Of a stretch of 54,599 nucleotides of DNA, positions 1 to 11,223 are shown one piece after another. Every line of letters starts with the position of its first letter. The stretch's first letter is position 1. Location of the stretch: assembly GCA_032718475.1 (NCBI GenBank), contig JAUCBJ010005450.1:1-54599 (forward strand), written 5' to 3'. A model generated the notes under the pieces. That model was not told the origin of the DNA and did no database searches. It saw only the letters and a program-made list of their open reading frames with translations. Origin of the DNA: Nemertoderma westbladi (lineage: Eukaryota; Xenacoelomorpha; Nemertodermatida; Nemertodermatidae). A program made the position numbers and the translations under genes.

Positions 1-581
1 ATCAGTAAAGTTAAGGTATAAATGATTTGGTATGGTATGCCGCATTTATGGATGTTATGCAGGTCGATAAAGGATATATGTCCTTATAATTAAGCCTACT
101 AGTGTAAGGCTAAAGCAGAAAAGCACAAAATACTCTAAAGCCGTTCTTCCTGGCTTAGAATCACTAACAACACTGATAAGAATAACTATAAGAATACCAG
201 CTACCCTTATTCCACGAAGCTCCCGTTCAACACAGAGAAAGAGCAGTGAGATAGGAAAATTCAGTTCAGTAGCTCTGTGATAGGTCAAAATCAAAGCTAA
301 CTCAAATTCTATTGGCAGATACAGAAAGCTGCAACGTGGCAATATCAGCCGTTAGCCGTCGTCATGGTAGCGACACTGTTTTCAAGAGTATCGAGCTTTT
401 TACGTCATGAAATTGCAGATTATGTCCTCTAAAGTACAAATACAGTTCAAATACAGAAGAAATGACTTTTATGTCCTCTAAAACACCAGTACAGCAAGGA
501 CACGGCCTTTTTATGCCTGGCAAACCAACTACAGAGTACTTTAAGGGAAAATAACCGGTTAATGACGCAAAAGCTTTTACA
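1..581 (-). repeat. 3' LTR of element A (partial)
   Basis: Matches 11224-11804 almost base for base. The alignment ends at the sequence TTTTACA, so on the minus strand the LTR opens with TGTAAAAGC. The window starts inside this LTR, so its full length is unknown. A 95-codon ORF on the minus strand (342-55) encodes a small hydrophobic peptide and is also open in the other LTR, but most differences between the copies change amino acids. Confidence 0.9.
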
Positions 582-689
582 CCGCTCCCAGAAAATGGGA
601 TTTAAGTCTATAAAATATAACAAATCACAGTTTCTAAAATATAAAGATACTCTAAACAGTTAGTCTTTCTTACGCAGACGGCGTTTACG

Positions 690-2053
690 CAGTTTTTGAG
701 GCTAGCAAGAGTCCTTTTCTCTTTGGGGCGAGCCACTTTACTAGGAGGGCTATAAATCCTGGGTGAAGGGTGCAATATGATTGCATCAGAAGGTGTAGGA
801 TTATGGTCGGGGTATCCGCCGTTTCGATATGCTTCTCCTCGAGCTGATTTTCCTCCGCTCGTAGCTGGATACGTTCATCCAAAAACTCTCGCAGAGAATG
901 GGGTTGCCTAAGTTCGATATCTTCTTAGAGATTCTGGATTTTACAATCGAACTGAGATAAAGACAATTCGTTTATCGCTTGGACTTGCTGTTACAACTTA
1001 CGTTTATCTGAACAAACGCAGGTTTCCTTTCTGATCTTTGTAGAATAGCGTTTAACTCGTTTGGTACAACGTTCTCCGCCACTTTGGTGACAGGGTATAT
1101 CGTGTTAAGCCGGGACGGGACGATGGTAAGGGTTAAACGGCGATATTAAATGTCCGCGTCCCAATCCGGCTAGGTAGAATGGGCTAGTATCTAGGAAGCC
1201 CACAACTGGGGTGCCACCGACTAATTGTTCAGGTAACACTAGATCTTTGAGCAGTGAGTACAGCTCGGGAGGATCCGTCATACTAATAGGATCAAATCAA
1301 GAGTCTGAAGTCTCACTGGGGAATGAGGAGTTCTGATCGAGTATTCCGAAACTCTGATCATTGGTTTATTTAAGGATCGTCTGAGTCGAACGAGCTTAGG
1401 TGATACATCGAACAAGTTTCGCTCGAAACTCCCGTAAGTATAACGAGTAAAACCGTGTTTAAAGCAACGCCTCCGCGGATGTTTATGTCTTTCCGTTTGT
1501 TGGTTGGGTCTAGGGCATTCATCGCAATAATACCAAAAACGCACGTCTTGTAGGGGAAACGCGAGTGATCTTTCTCCAGCTTACAATATTCCTCCATCCG
1601 TTCGAAGCTATCCGGTACAACAGGTAGCGATCGATCAGCGGTAAGATACATCATAGTGGAATAGAGCCGTTTGAGTTCTACCATGCGGTCATGATGTATA
1701 CCTTGAGGATATCGAGTTTCTAGATTCTGTTGACTGGTAATATCGAGATAGGTTTCTCTCAAGAATTCCAGGTATTTGGTGGAGTCGCTGCGTTTATCCG
1801 GCATTTCGACATCTGCACTTTCAAGTCGGTTTCGAATAGAATTTTCGTGTTCGAGTCTCAGTTTATCGTTCCGCTTCCGCTGGGTATGATATTTAAATAA
1901 ACCATTTCCCTTTGGTGTCTATATCGTTCGTATCGTGTAGGTCGATAGGATGACCAGTAGTTAAGAAGTCCATATACGTACCATTACGATGCGTATAGTG
2001 AGTGATGAATTTTCTACAGTCTAACCCACGCGCAAGTTGCTCCCGGGACATTG
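690..2053 (-). pseudogene. env-position remnant or accessory gene of element A
   Basis: Between the gag-protease ORF and the 3' LTR there are several minus-strand open stretches in shifting frames: about 2053-1900, 1804-1370 (144 codons), 1544-1278, 1267-1105 and 882-685. The last has a charged, coiled-coil-like stretch, then a hydrophobic segment of about 20 residues, then a basic lysine/arginine-rich tail. That order resembles the C-terminal part of a membrane glycoprotein. I recognise no family. Position and layout suggest a decayed env-like or other accessory gene with several frameshifts and stops. An unrelated host fragment is possible. Confidence 0.35.
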
Positions 2054-2229
2054 GCGGTTAGATATAACGACCATCGTCCTCCGTAGTAGTTGGACCAGCG
2101 TCGCCGCGTATCAAGCTATCATCAAACGCTTGTAAAGGTAGAGTATATCGCTCCCTGATACCAAGATCATCTTCTATCAACTCAATCATATCTGCTATAT
2201 AAGTTTATCCATATTATAATGAGTTTATA

Positions 2230-3843
2230 TTTAGGCGAGCGGGCGTCGCTGCCTACCCCAATCCGCCCCCAGACAGTGCGAGATCCTCAGCACCGATGTG
2301 TCGTCGCCGCTGTACTTTCGCCAACGACGTAGCCGCACAACGACAACGACAACCGGCACAAGTCACTCGACTGTCCGTCCCAAAGGCTTAGATACACCTC
2401 AGGTTCTTACTGGAGAGTTAGGGTTACTTTCACAATTGCGACTCGCTACTGTAAACACACCTTAGTAGTAACATTCGCCTATAAACTCACAAATACCACA
2501 CACACAACTTGTCACAAATTACACACACTCGGGTCACTTGTCCGTTAGTCAATGCCTTCCAGAATGTCACTGTATTATTATGTATCCTTGGATACTATCA
2601 GTGCACTATTTATTCCCTATGCTATTCAATGGGACAAGCTTTCTATTGTTCTTTTAACTCAATTCTAATTCTAGCGTGGTTGTTACTATGGTGACATTAT
2701 GTAAAGCTAGCGATAGAATTAGGGTAATTCCAATGCATACAGATCTGGGATGTTATTTAATAGTAATTCTTTAATAGTCAATGTCCTGTTTTATACATGA
2801 CTTTATGAATTTTATCGGCTATTGACTATGTTTGGGAGACTTTCGCACACTCATACGCATAATAGATAAATCTCCGCTCCCTTGATCTATTAATTAATGA
2901 AATTTTGGGAATGTTATAAATTGCGTAAAAATGGCAATTTATTAAATTCATTAAGAGACATGAATTTAAATTTATTCCCTGAAATTTTATTATTTGATAA
3001 TTAAATTGACATATTTTGGTTCTAGAACATGGCTGGGGACACAAGATCCTTAATTCTATGAAAATTGTCCTTTTAAGGATATCGGTAAATGCTACGATAT
3101 CTTAATTGACTAGAATTGTTGAAGGATCTGAATTTTACAGATTTTGATTTATTAGATTTGCAAATATTAAATAATTAATATTTGAGATGGGCACCAATTT
3201 ATTCCAGAACTTGTCTGGGGACGTTAACCACTGATTCTAGAATTTGTCTTTCAAGTATATCGGTGGGTGCCACGATATCTTAATCGACTAGAATTACAGA
3301 TGGTCAAAGGGTTTAACAGATTTATTTTGCGTTATACGCTACTGTTAAAGGGACATCACGCTACTATATGTATTATTTAATATACGGTATGAGAGCAATA
3401 TCGCACGAAGCAATGTCAGTGTGAAGAGGCAAGTCGTTTCCAAGGTCTACCCAGAGCTTGGTTTAGCCGAGACACGAGGATCTGAACTTTGCATTCCTAA
3501 TACTCTGCCTACCAATAATACTTAAATATAGTAGTGGCTTTATTGTACTTTAATAAGTACGGACATTTCATCTTACTGTAGTCACGTATTTATAATATGA
3601 TACGGACAGTAAGGAAAGAGGAAAAGAATTATTTCTTGCCGTCGCATTAAATATAATATATACGTAATTAAGTAATAAACGCGAATATATATTGCACTAA
3701 TCTACTAAATAATCGCTAAAATAACATTCTACTGAATAAAATTAAATAAAACGATTAAAATAAAATTACATAATAATACATACATAAATATAAAAATAAA
3801 ACAAATACAAAATAATAGAGTCACACACCCACTCCATATGTTG
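2230..3843. other. Non-coding 3' region of element A
   Basis: No credible coding region. 2230-2400 is locally GC-rich, and the rest is AT-rich. Two diverged copies of a ~115-bp unit lie at about 3017-3131 and 3199-3310; both contain CTGGGGAC, ATATCGGT and ACGATATCTTAAT. From 3640 to 3830 the sequence is A/T-rich and of low complexity. Confidence 0.5.
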
Positions 3844-6800
3844 TTACGTTATGGAGTCCCTAGATATTTGAAGGATTAGGGAGGTGGTCGTGGGAAGAGA
3901 ATCTTGCCTTCCACAGTTTCCGGAGAGTCCTCCATTCCCTTCCGGTAAACACAAACGACCGACTGGGTGATTGAGTCGCTGCATCCTGAATACAATTCCA
4001 GGTTTCCTCTTCGTCCTGGAATAGTGACGATAGAAACATCGCTCAAAGTATATGAAGGCGTCACAAAGCCGATTCCAGGAGCTATAGTGGTCCGTCGCTC
4101 TCTGCAGGAGAGGTGAGAGTCCCTGCGGGACGTCTGATGTTCCAGAGCTCCAATCGCTCTCTCTGATCTTCATGAAGGATCCACTCGCGGTGGGGAGGTC
4201 CAGATCCACGGCGTCGTCCCTGGCAATATGTAATACCGACAGATCTATCCCGGGTTCAAATAACTCCGCTCCACCCGTCCGGGTTTTAGGTTTAACTTTC
4301 TCCGCTCCCTTGGCTGGTCTAATCTCAGTCGGAGTAAGATGGGGAGGCCATTCATCCTCCTTACTCAGGAAGTCGGGTTCACCTAACCGGTCTGTAGTAT
4401 CTGTCAGTTCTTGAGGAGTTGCTCCTCTGGAAGCGATGTCAATTGGATTAAACTTCTTGGGGCAATATCTCCATTGATCTACATTGGAGCTAAGATTGTC
4501 ATTATCTGAGGAGTGTGGTGTTCCCTCAGTTGGGTCGTCTCCCTCACTAGTATCATCTTCCCATTCACTCACCTGGCAGACGCGATCTTGAAGCAGTCTT
4601 TCCCTGAGCGTTCTACGGGAAGGTCCAGTAAGGTACCAACCTACTCTAGTTCTTACCGCATAGGTCTGTAGTGGCTGCGGTTGAGCAGGTCGTTTCTCTA
4701 ATGTCTCCAGCGCCTCATGCGCATTTTGGCCGATGAGTATTTGCACTCCAGGATAATCAGTCTGGAATCGAGGTATGCTAAGATGTTGGATGCTCTCATC
4801 CTCGTCCCAATTATAAAGGTCTGCTTGAGTAGTAGCGAAGTTCTTTATAGCCACCATTTTCACTGACCTTATGCTATGTTCTCCTAGTTCGTCCTGGGGG
4901 GTGGACAACGCGCCTACATAATAATCAGCTGTTACTGTAGATTTCCAAACTTGCATGATTCCTGACATGTTTAGCTTGGTTCGGAACTTGGGTTGTCCAG
5001 CAAAGATGACTTCGGCTAGTTCTTTATCGATGAATGTTCCTGTGCTACCAGAGTCCAGGAGGGCGTTCACTATATAGCTCTTCTGAGGTCCGTGGACCCG
5101 TAACTGGACTACAGGAAATTCTCGGATTCCTATATTGGAAGTTGACGCTTTCCAAGATGGTTGTTGATCTGAAGTAGTTAGGGTGAGGTCGCTGTCTGTG
5201 TCTTTCTCATACATGAGTGCTCGATACACTGCGGTGGTGTTTATTAAGTAACAGGATTCGTTTTCGTCGGAGAACTCGTCCGTATAGAATCCTTCCATCT
5301 CAGATTGATCAGTGTCGTTCACATCACTGAATTGGACATGTAGTTCGGACTCACTTACCTGACTCGGGCTGTTTCGTTCGAATTCCGTGTGCAACAAGAT
5401 ATGATGTTTTGCGCCGCACTTTGCATACCTTGCATCGGAGTAACAGGTTCGCCGTTGGTGTCCTCGTCTGAGGCAATTATAACACAACCGCTTATCCCAC
5501 ATGACTTCACGTCTATCCTCGAGTGATTTCCTCAGGAATTTATCACACACATTCAAACGGTGGGGCCCGTCGCACAGCACACATTTCGGCTTGATGTTAC
5601 TTACTTTAACCTGTGCTATGTGGTGCACACTTGTTCTTTCCTCGGGCTTTCTCACCTGAATTCTTTTAGGAGACGTAGGAGGGGTTTTTTGTACCGGTTC
5701 CCTTCTGTCATTGGGTCGAGACTTGGATTTACTTACCTGGTCTTTAGGCATTTTATTGACATAATAAGATCTGTCAGTGTCTTTCCCGCTATCCTCTCCT
5801 TGAGAAGTTTGGCTTTCACCGTCGTCGGTATAACATACTGGTGTTACCCTTCTCCTAGAAACGGGTTTCTCACTTACCTTGTTTTCCAGTGTCTTCTCTC
5901 TGGACTGCCTTAGGAGCTGTAATTTCACTTCTCCATCTAAGAATGACATGAGATCAGCCATGGTAGGATCTCGTCGTTGTTGTTCCATCATATATAACAC
6001 TTTCTTGTCCCAGCGTGTACCTACTCCACCCTTGGGCAAAGTAGATGCTAAGGCTCCTACAACCATAGAATTCTGGTATTCATGAGACTTACCTATCCAA
6101 TCTAGCTGTCTACAGATCTCCTGAATTTCGTCGGAAAACTCTATAATCCCGCTGCTAAGAAACTTTCGGGGCGCCATTAATTTCGCATATAAATACCTAG
6201 CTATGTTAGTCTTATTACCATACCTGATGTTTAGTGTATCCCAAACTTGTCTTAATCCGTCTGGATGTCCAATAAACTTTAACGCCATTAACTTGGGAGA
6301 TCCTTCCAAGCACTCGATGAGGAATCTAAGTTTCTCTCCATTAGATAGCACAGAGTTCTGTATGTTATCTTTGTAATATTCATTAAAAGGTAACCATTTC
6401 ATCTCATCTCCATTGAACTTGACGATCTCTCCCACCTTTACCGCTTGCCGGGCTTCGGTTCTAGCCATTTGACGGGCAAAACTTTCTTGGGCCATCGTAT
6501 TATTGAATAGATAATTATCGGTATATAAGTTTCTCGGATTATTATCAAGTCTAGATGAGATATCATTATCAACAGGTTTATAATTACCCTTAATAGGGTT
6601 TACTATAGGAGTTTCTACTTCGCTAGCAGTATAGATGCGTGTAGGCTCCACACCTTGCGCATGAGATACTTCAGACCTAACAGGTTGACACATTGTTACC
6701 GAGGGTGGTGGTATACCCTTTTTTAAGTTTACTAATTTATCGCGTTCTAACGCGATACTTTGCTGCACTTCTTGCAACTCTAACTTACTTTCCCTCACTG

Positions 6801-8259
6801 TTCCTTTTAAATGTTGGACAGTCCCTTCCAACTCTCGGACCTGTTGGGAGGAGCGTATCCGATTCTCCTTCATCTCTCCGAGGAGAATATCCATCCCCCG
6901 CCGTCTCTCGTCTACCCAATCAACCGCCGAAACGGGATCCGCCAACGTCGTAGCGGGCAGACGAGGGACAACGGGCGACAAATCATGAATACTTCGCTCG
7001 GGGTCCAGGACCTGAACTGTCTCCTGGGCAGTTCTACGGGGCACAGGTAGCTTAGTGCTATGCAGAGGGAATTTATAGGTAGCTTCAGGGAGCACAGGTG
7101 TGTCTATCACCGTAGGGGTGATTTCAAGAACAGGCCTAATTATTTCAGGCTCATCTACTATAGTAGGGAGTCTTTCTATTTCAATTATTTGGTCTGTGGG
7201 TTCTGTACTACCTAAGTTGGTGTTATTTAGTTGTCTTCTAACAGCTGGAGGCAAATCAGGCAATTTCTGACGGTGGAATGTTCTTTTACGTCTGCTTAGA
7301 CGAGATCGCTTTCCTCCGCCTTCAGTGTCGGTGGTATCGCCTTCCTCAGATGATGTATACCCCTGTCTTTTGGGAGTAGATCGACTCATCATCTGCATAT
7401 TACTAGCTGCTAACTGTTTACTGAAGTCGTCTTGCTTCTCTTGAAGATTTTCCAACTCCAGTTGGATGATCTCTTCAGCCGCTTTTCGTTCTACTTCCGC
7501 CACTGCTGCCGCTTTTGCCTCTGCCACTGCTGCTTTTGCCTCTGCCGCTGCCGCTTTTCGTTCTGCCTCTGCCACGGCTGCTATCTTTCTGTCTTCTATA
7601 CGTTTTTTCCTTACTTGTTCTTCCTTTTCTCTAGCGATGCGGAGTTGTTCATCGAATTTAGCTTGGTTCGCCGCTAACATTTCCGCATCGATTGCATCCA
7701 GCACAAGCTTGGTTCCTTCACTATTAGGGCTAAGCCCCTCCAGCCTTCTCCTCAACTCTTCATCTCCCACAAAGCGTTGATAGTCTGACAGATAGATGTC
7801 AATGGCATCTCTCTTTCGCGGCCCCTCCGCTGTCCCTTCGCTTTCTTCTTGAGAAGAAGTGGCGTCGGTTGATTCTTCATAGGTTGGCCGTTCATCATAA
7901 ACCGTATCCGCCATCTTCGCTCCGCGTTCGGGCGTCCGCTCAACAGTATCCGAACTACTGGAGCTCTCGGGCCGCTGAGAACTAGGTTCTTGGCTCGCGG
8001 GTTGTTGAGGTTCCGCTGCTTCTTGGTCCCGCTTGACCTGAGCTCGAGTGCCTATGATAGACCTACGATGTTGGACTAGCCTAGGGTCTGATACTACTAC
8101 TTGAGGGATGATTTTTCGCACAGTAGGAGGGGACTTAGACTTGGATCTAGGATGTTCTATACTTGGATCTGGGTCACTGATCTTTTTAAGACACTGTCTA
8201 ACAGTCATTCTAACACTATCTAGGAGACTATCTGACAGTGATTGGGTTGTGTCAGACAT
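3844..8259 (-). CDS. BEL/Pao gag-protease polyprotein lacking RT/RNase H/integrase
   Basis: This 1471-codon ORF has an ATG at 8259. The N-terminal ~600 residues are charged and low-complexity, with an alanine/lysine/glutamate coiled coil near 200-290 and a second helical stretch near 450-510. Residues ~608-780 match the BEL capsid-like DUF1759. Residues ~893-955 hold zinc knuckles, including a canonical CX2CX4HX4C. The DUF1758-type retropepsin has the active site LLDSGSTG near residue 1067. The frame then passes directly to a motif, WRYCPKKFNPIDIASRG (~1262), that normally follows RNase H, so RT and RNase H are missing in frame. A pre-integrase YSSW motif follows near 1394. The last ~70 residues seem out of frame, because the family-like continuation reads in another frame at 4064-3876. 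No integrase follows. It could supply virus-like-particle and protease functions only. Confidence 0.85.
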   Translation of the reverse strand: MSDTTQSLSDSLLDSVRMTVRQCLKKISDPDPSIEHPRSKSKSPPTVRKIIPQVVVSDPRLVQHRRSIIGTRAQVKRDQEAAEPQQPASQEPSSQRPESSSSSDTVERTPERGAKMADTVYDERPTYEESTDATSSQEESEGTAEGPRKRDAIDIYLSDYQRFVGDEELRRRLEGLSPNSEGTKLVLDAIDAEMLAANQAKFDEQLRIAREKEEQVRKKRIEDRKIAAVAEAERKAAAAEAKAAVAEAKAAAVAEVERKAAEEIIQLELENLQEKQDDFSKQLAASNMQMMSRSTPKRQGYTSSEEGDTTDTEGGGKRSRLSRRKRTFHRQKLPDLPPAVRRQLNNTNLGSTEPTDQIIEIERLPTIVDEPEIIRPVLEITPTVIDTPVLPEATYKFPLHSTKLPVPRRTAQETVQVLDPERSIHDLSPVVPRLPATTLADPVSAVDWVDERRRGMDILLGEMKENRIRSSQQVRELEGTVQHLKGTVRESKLELQEVQQSIALERDKLVNLKKGIPPPSVTMCQPVRSEVSHAQGVEPTRIYTASEVETPIVNPIKGNYKPVDNDISSRLDNNPRNLYTDNYLFNNTMAQESFARQMARTEARQAVKVGEIVKFNGDEMKWLPFNEYYKDNIQNSVLSNGEKLRFLIECLEGSPKLMALKFIGHPDGLRQVWDTLNIRYGNKTNIARYLYAKLMAPRKFLSSGIIEFSDEIQEICRQLDWIGKSHEYQNSMVVGALASTLPKGGVGTRWDKKVLYMMEQQRRDPTMADLMSFLDGEVKLQLLRQSREKTLENKVSEKPVSRRRVTPVCYTDDGESQTSQGEDSGKDTDRSYYVNKMPKDQVSKSKSRPNDRREPVQKTPPTSPKRIQVRKPEERTSVHHIAQVKVSNIKPKCVLCDGPHRLNVCDKFLRKSLEDRREVMWDKRLCYNCLRRGHQRRTCYSDARYAKCGAKHHILLHTEFERNSPSQVSESELHVQFSDVNDTDQSEMEGFYTDEFSDENESCYLINTTAVYRALMYEKDTDSDLTLTTSDQQPSWKASTSNIGIREFPVVQLRVHGPQKSYIVNALLDSGSTGTFIDKELAEVIFAGQPKFRTKLNMSGIMQVWKSTVTADYYVGALSTPQDELGEHSIRSVKMVAIKNFATTQADLYNWDEDESIQHLSIPRFQTDYPGVQILIGQNAHEALETLEKRPAQPQPLQTYAVRTRVGWYLTGPSRRTLRERLLQDRVCQVSEWEDDTSEGDDPTEGTPHSSDNDNLSSNVDQWRYCPKKFNPIDIASRGATPQELTDTTDRLGEPDFLSKEDEWPPHLTPTEIRPAKGAEKVKPKTRTGGAELFEPGIDLSVLHIARDDAVDLDLPTASGSFMKIRESDWSSGTSDVPQGLSPLLQRATDHYSSWNRLCDAFIYFERCFYRHYSRTKRKPGIVFRMQRLNHPVGRLCLPEGNGGLSGNCGRQDSLPTTTSLILQISRDSIT

Positions 8260-8389
8260 GTTTGTTTACAGTTGAATGCCTACGGCTATAAATACAGCTA
8301 AAGCAAGTCTAGTAATTCAGTATCAACTGCTAGCCTAGTAATTAATTACCGATACTGCTACTCAATGCAGCGTGATATATATATAATAT

Positions 8390-8640
8390 ATTAGAATACC
8401 GGTATACTTATAGTATATATAACTATATAAGTATTATTACAGACCAGGTTTATCACAGAATACCGGTATAATTTTAGCACAAATATATAAATATATAATA
8501 GGCCTATCGGGAATACCGGTATACAGCTTACAGTTTGTAGTATATATAATTCTGGAATAGAATTAATTACAAGTACCGGTATAATTTCAGCCTAGATTTA
8601 TAGAAATAAAGATAATAGGCCTATCGTAAATACCGGTATA
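8390..8640. repeat. ACCGGTATA-centred dispersed short repeats
   Basis: The motif TACCGGTATA recurs at about 8398, 8460, 8514, 8574 and 8630, roughly every 50-65 bp. Some copies are preceded by ATAATAGGCCTATCG. The modules are diverged but share order, as in a decayed tandem array. Confidence 0.6.
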
Positions 8641-8689
8641 TCAATTATTTTAAATAATTGAATTTCTGAATTTTAGGGTTACTTGGTTA

Positions 8690-9065
8690 GGGGCCGTCCA
8701 AGTATGACGTCTGCACTTTTCCCCAAAATGTTGACCCCCTCCCTCCCCTAAATCAGATGTCATCAGATAGGCGTTGACCCACCCCCCTCCCCTAAATCAG
8801 ATTAAAAAAAATTTTTCGTCCTAATCACTGAAAGATGGTGACTGGTAACTGAAACAGAAGGTCGTGCCTCGGGTCTTCGGGGGCTTCGAACAATTAAAAT
8901 AGGCAAGTTATTTACTGTTCTGCTATATCTCTTCTAGCACCTATAAATTACCATGCTGACGTCAGATTTTGGCTGACCCCCTCCCCTCCCCTCATCAGCA
9001 CGTCATCAGATTTTCCCAACCCCCCTCCCCCCCCTAAAGTGCTGACGTCATACTTGGACGGCCCC
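8690..9065. mobile_element. Small TIR element with TTA duplication (PIF/Harbinger-like MITE)
   Basis: The left end GGGGCCGTCCAAGTATGACG and the reverse complement of the right end agree over about 30 bp with one mismatch. TTA lies immediately outside both ends (8687-8689 and 9066-9068), the 3-bp target duplication usual for PIF/Harbinger transposons. The 376-bp interior is C-rich and non-coding. It lies within the leader of element A, so it either inserted later or moves with the element. Confidence 0.75.
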
Positions 9066-11223
9066 TTACTTTACTTACTTTATTACCGTTATTTGAGCAG
9101 TAGTCCAACTGATATTGAGACCTAATTGTTGTATGGTAGGCCTACTATTTATAAATCGTTAGATTTGATTTATAATATATATATACCCGTTTAATGGGTT
9201 TTGTCAATATTTGAAATAAATGTTATTATTTCTGGGGAGTAATCACTACACAAAGCGGTGCGCTTTCAGTGAAGTGTTACTTATAGGACACTAAAACAAA
9301 TAATTCTAATTTACCTAAGTTACTTAATACTACAATTACGTACAATTCGGGTGAGATTACAATCTCTAAATAAACACAAAAATTTACAAAAAACACAAAA
9401 TACGAATTTTTAGGGTAATTTTACAAGAAGTCTACAAACCAGCCTAACAAAGGGTTAGAATCTGGTTATTACAACGAACAGGGCACTACGGTATTTGAAA
9501 ATAATAAGTAGTAGTAAATACACTGCGTTGTCCAGATAGGAAAATACCACCGCCTGACGACCTATAGCCGTATCGCTATAGGTTCTACGTTATGTATCAC
9601 GGAGTGTTCCTACCTAGAAGCTAATAGAGCTAATCGAAGGTGCCTATCAACCACTTTACAACACAAATATAATGCCTACAATAATTACTTTCGGAAAGCA
9701 CTGTACACTAAACCCTAAATTAGGTACGAGTACTTGTACAACAGATAATCAGTAGTTAAATATACTTGAACAGCTAAAAGAACCACGGCATCTGCTGGAG
9801 TGACCGGTGCACAAAATCACCAGTCTTTACCTACGCCAAGCAGCCCGTGTAGTACCGGGGTTAGTTTAACTATAACGGTATGTATAACAAACACAATTAC
9901 TGTAGGAACAAACTTGGGGAATATGAATGTTGCGAATAATCGCATAAACTCTGAATAATAAATATTACGCTACGCGTACAAACTACTCAAACAAAATGCA
10001 GACCAAATACCGACAGACTACCATCAAGCCTAAACAAACTACGGTATATGCAGACTCCGAAATAATTAGGTAGTATGCGTTCTAACCCAGTAGTACGACT
10101 TATTCTTTAATTGGGGGTTTACCTTACAGCATTCGCTGCCCCTACTTCCTAACCGTTCTTTATCGGACAGGTGATCTACACACACTGCAATCCGTTCAGA
10201 CTTAACAGCAATCAGACAACAGCTCAGCCTACAAATTGTCTGTACAATCTGATCAGGTTTACACGCCTTCTGTTCAATACTGGCCTACTAACAAATAAAA
10301 CTGACAGAAATAGGCCTAAGTAAAATCCCAATAAAAACCAGGCGTCCCCGATTAATTATTAAGACCTACCGGCATATATAATCAAATCGAATAATACTGC
10401 TGTACTTATACGGAAGTACCGGTTAGGACAGTTAGGCCTACGGACCTACCGAAGTACCGGTTCTGGCAGTTGGACCTACGGGCCTACGGATGGACCGTTC
10501 AGGTTTACCGGTTGACCGGTACTTTCAACTTTATTGCTTACTGCAATAAAGAAGCTATATCCTTTATTGTTCGCGCTTTCAGACCTTTGGCAGTTTAACC
10601 CGCCAAATTAGGATGTCTTCTAGATAATAAATCGCTTTAGCCTCTAACAAGTATTTGATTCAATACACTAGTTGAAACCAATCTGTGCGCGATCATTCAC
10701 CCGTTGGATATACCCGGGAGATTGATTTCGACAGCTTAATCGTATTGCTATGTAAGCCTAATGTATTATTCGACTGACAGTATTATATAATCTCTGACAA
10801 TATTATTCACCTTCGGGGAATATTAACAGTTCCTTTAGGACGTGGCGCTCTATCTATATAAACAGAGTTATGACTTAAACTACTCACAACGATATGGCTT
10901 AGTTATAATTCACATATATGTCGCATTCTTTAGGAAATGCTTCTTTATCAGTTTCACTCATACACAATGCCGCACAATACTGCACACTAATCTGCCGATC
11001 TTCACTGATTTTAGTCACATATAAAAGGAACACAGACTGGCTCATGTAGGGTCTATCAAATAACATTAGATTCACTTCAAACCACTTTAACATAAGTCAC
11101 AATCGTTATATGTAACCCTTCTCTCTTACCTTCGGTATATCAAGAATATTGGGTTTCGGGGTTATTTCTCGTTATTCCAATATAATAATTCATCAACAAA
11201 TATAATGAATAACCGACAGCAAA

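Larger units (their letters stand above)
8260..11223 (-). other. Long untranslated leader of element A
   Basis: About 3 kb between the 5' LTR and the gag start, with no convincing ORF. It holds ACCGGTATA-centred repeats (8390-8640), a TTA-flanked MITE (8690-9065) and further ACCGGT/GGCCTA-rich DNA (10380-10530). On the minus strand a splice-donor-like GAAG/GTAAGA lies near 11130 and an acceptor-like TAG lies shortly upstream of the gag ATG, so a leader intron is possible but unproven. Confidence 0.5.

Noticed and set aside
7432-7780. Plus-strand Ala/Ser- and Phe/Cys-rich ORFs
   Set aside because: Antisense of the Ala/Lys/Glu coiled coil of the element A gag; no independent evidence.
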